Shown piece after piece: positions 6,203-6,955 of a stretch of DNA of 6,955 nucleotides. The notes below the pieces were generated by a model. It searched no databases, was not told where the DNA came from, and saw only the letters and a list, made by a program, of their open reading frames with translations. The stretch comes from Spirochaetes bacterium RIFOXYC1_FULL_54_7. GTDB lineage: Bacteria > Spirochaetota > Spirochaetia > Treponematales > UBA12059. The stretch is taken from contig MIBM01000246.1 in assembly GCA_001830645.1 (NCBI GenBank), forward strand, positions 1 to 6,955. The letters are read 5' to 3'. How positions within the stretch are numbered: the first letter of the stretch is position 1; every line of letters begins with the position of its first letter. Both the position numbers and the translations under genes were made by a program.

Positions 6203-6955
6203 TTGATAGATGTTCACAACATCGTCAAAGCCTATGATTCGGTCATAGCCGTTGATGGCGCCAGCTTCAATGTAAACCCTGGTGAAATCTTTGGCCTCAT
6301 CGGCCCCAACGGAGCGGGCAAGACTACTACCATCAGGATGATCATGAACATCCTGGCCCCTGATTCAGGCAGCATATCCATAGATGGCAAACCCCTCACC
6401 GAGGCCGACAAGGCGCGCGTAGGCTATCTGCCAGAAGAACGCGGCCTGTACAAGAAGATGAAGGTCGGAGACATGCTGGCCTTCCTTGCAGAGATAAAAG
6501 GCGCAGACAGGCTACAGAGCGCCCGCCGTGCCGATGACTGGCTGCGGCGCTTTGGCATCCTGGAGTGGAAGAGCAGGAAGGTGGAAGAACTATCCAAGGG
6601 CATGGCCCAGAAAGTGCAGTTCATAGGCACCGTGGCCCACGATCCCGATGTGCTTCTCTTCGATGAACCCTTTTCCGGTCTGGATCCTGTTTCCCAGGAC
6701 CTGCTTCTGGAAGCCCTGCTGGAACTGAAGCAGGCCGGCAAAACCGTCTTGTTCTCTACTCATATCATGGACCACGCAGAGCGAATCTGCGAACGCATAT
6801 TCCTCATGAACAAAGGCAAAGCAGTTGCCTATGGAACTCTGGCGGAAGTAAAAACCCGTTTCGGCACCGATGCCGCCCGGGTGGAGTACGACGGGGATGC
6901 GGCCTTTGTCGCGGGCCTACCCTATGTCACCAAACTGCGGATGTTTCCGCGCTGG
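6203..6955 (+). CDS. NatA-type ABC transporter ATP-binding protein, partial, 3' end outside the window
   Basis: A cytosolic nucleotide-binding subunit that would hydrolyse ATP to power a membrane permease, probably an exporter. The first 251 codons are visible. Motifs in order: Walker A GPNGAGKT (34-41), YLPEERGLYKKM (75-86) where the Q-loop usually lies, signature LSKGMAQKVQF (130-140), Walker B VLLFDEP (Asp154, Glu155), D-loop SGLD (158-161) and switch His187 in STHIM. The GYLPEERGLY block and LSKGM signature are typical of the subfamily of NatA/YhaQ-like ATPases (about 300 aa). After about residue 210 comes the start of the family's C-terminal extension. TTG is the start because AAGGAG lies 6 nt upstream and MIDVHNIVKAYDS is the normal family N-terminus. 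The membrane partner would be downstream, outside the window. The substrate cannot be told; sodium or drug export are family possibilities only. Confidence 0.93.
   Translation, partial: MIDVHNIVKAYDSVIAVDGASFNVNPGEIFGLIGPNGAGKTTTIRMIMNILAPDSGSISIDGKPLTEADKARVGYLPEERGLYKKMKVGDMLAFLAEIKGADRLQSARRADDWLRRFGILEWKSRKVEELSKGMAQKVQFIGTVAHDPDVLLFDEPFSGLDPVSQDLLLEALLELKQAGKTVLFSTHIMDHAERICERIFLMNKGKAVAYGTLAEVKTRFGTDAARVEYDGDAAFVAGLPYVTKLRMFPRW

Overview
This window is core chromosome of a bacterium with moderately high GC (roughly 55-60% by eye). Its centre is the conserved protein-quality-control cluster tig-clpP-clpX-lon, read on the minus strand. A three-gene tRNA cluster lies upstream on the same strand, and a divergent ABC transporter ATPase gene starts on the plus strand. 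I see no mobile element, CRISPR array, phage gene or anomalous cargo, and no evidence of a new multi-gene system. The more interesting signals are regulatory and lie between 5289 and 6202.

Taxonomy is inference only. The gene order tig-clpP-clpX-lon occurs in Proteobacteria and also in spirochaetes (the Borrelia tig-clpP-clpX-lon run). The tRNA genes encode no 3' CCA. ClpP, trigger factor and the ABC ATPase read more like spirochaete-type than gammaproteobacterial sequences to me, and ATA is often used for Ile despite the high GC. I lean to a GC-rich spirochaete, with a deltaproteobacterium or relative as the alternative. This is not certain.

Layout from right to left on the minus strand. 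A near-consensus sigma70 promoter (5890-5918) with a perfect palindrome in its spacer drives tRNA-Lys(CTT). A second promoter (5720-5748) lies just before tRNA-Leu(TAG), followed by tRNA-Gly(GCC). A strong intrinsic terminator (5459-5495) closes the tRNA unit. After a GC-rich leader come tig (GTG start), clpP, clpX and lon. The genes are packed tightly: 22 nt between tig and clpP, a 23-nt overlap between clpP and clpX, and a 4-nt ATGA overlap between clpX and lon. This suggests one transcript with translational coupling. lon runs off the left edge before its catalytic Ser-Lys dyad.

On the plus strand, a strong promoter (6082-6110) and a possible operator (6127-6143) precede a TTG-initiated NatA-type ABC ATPase gene that runs off the right edge. 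The 341-nt gap between tRNA-Lys and this gene holds the two divergent promoters and GC-rich inverted and direct repeats, with no convincing coding sequence.

Functionally, trigger factor meets nascent chains at the ribosome, ClpX unfolds and feeds substrates to the ClpP protease, and Lon is an independent ATP-dependent protease. Co-transcription links folding at the ribosome to ATP-dependent degradation.
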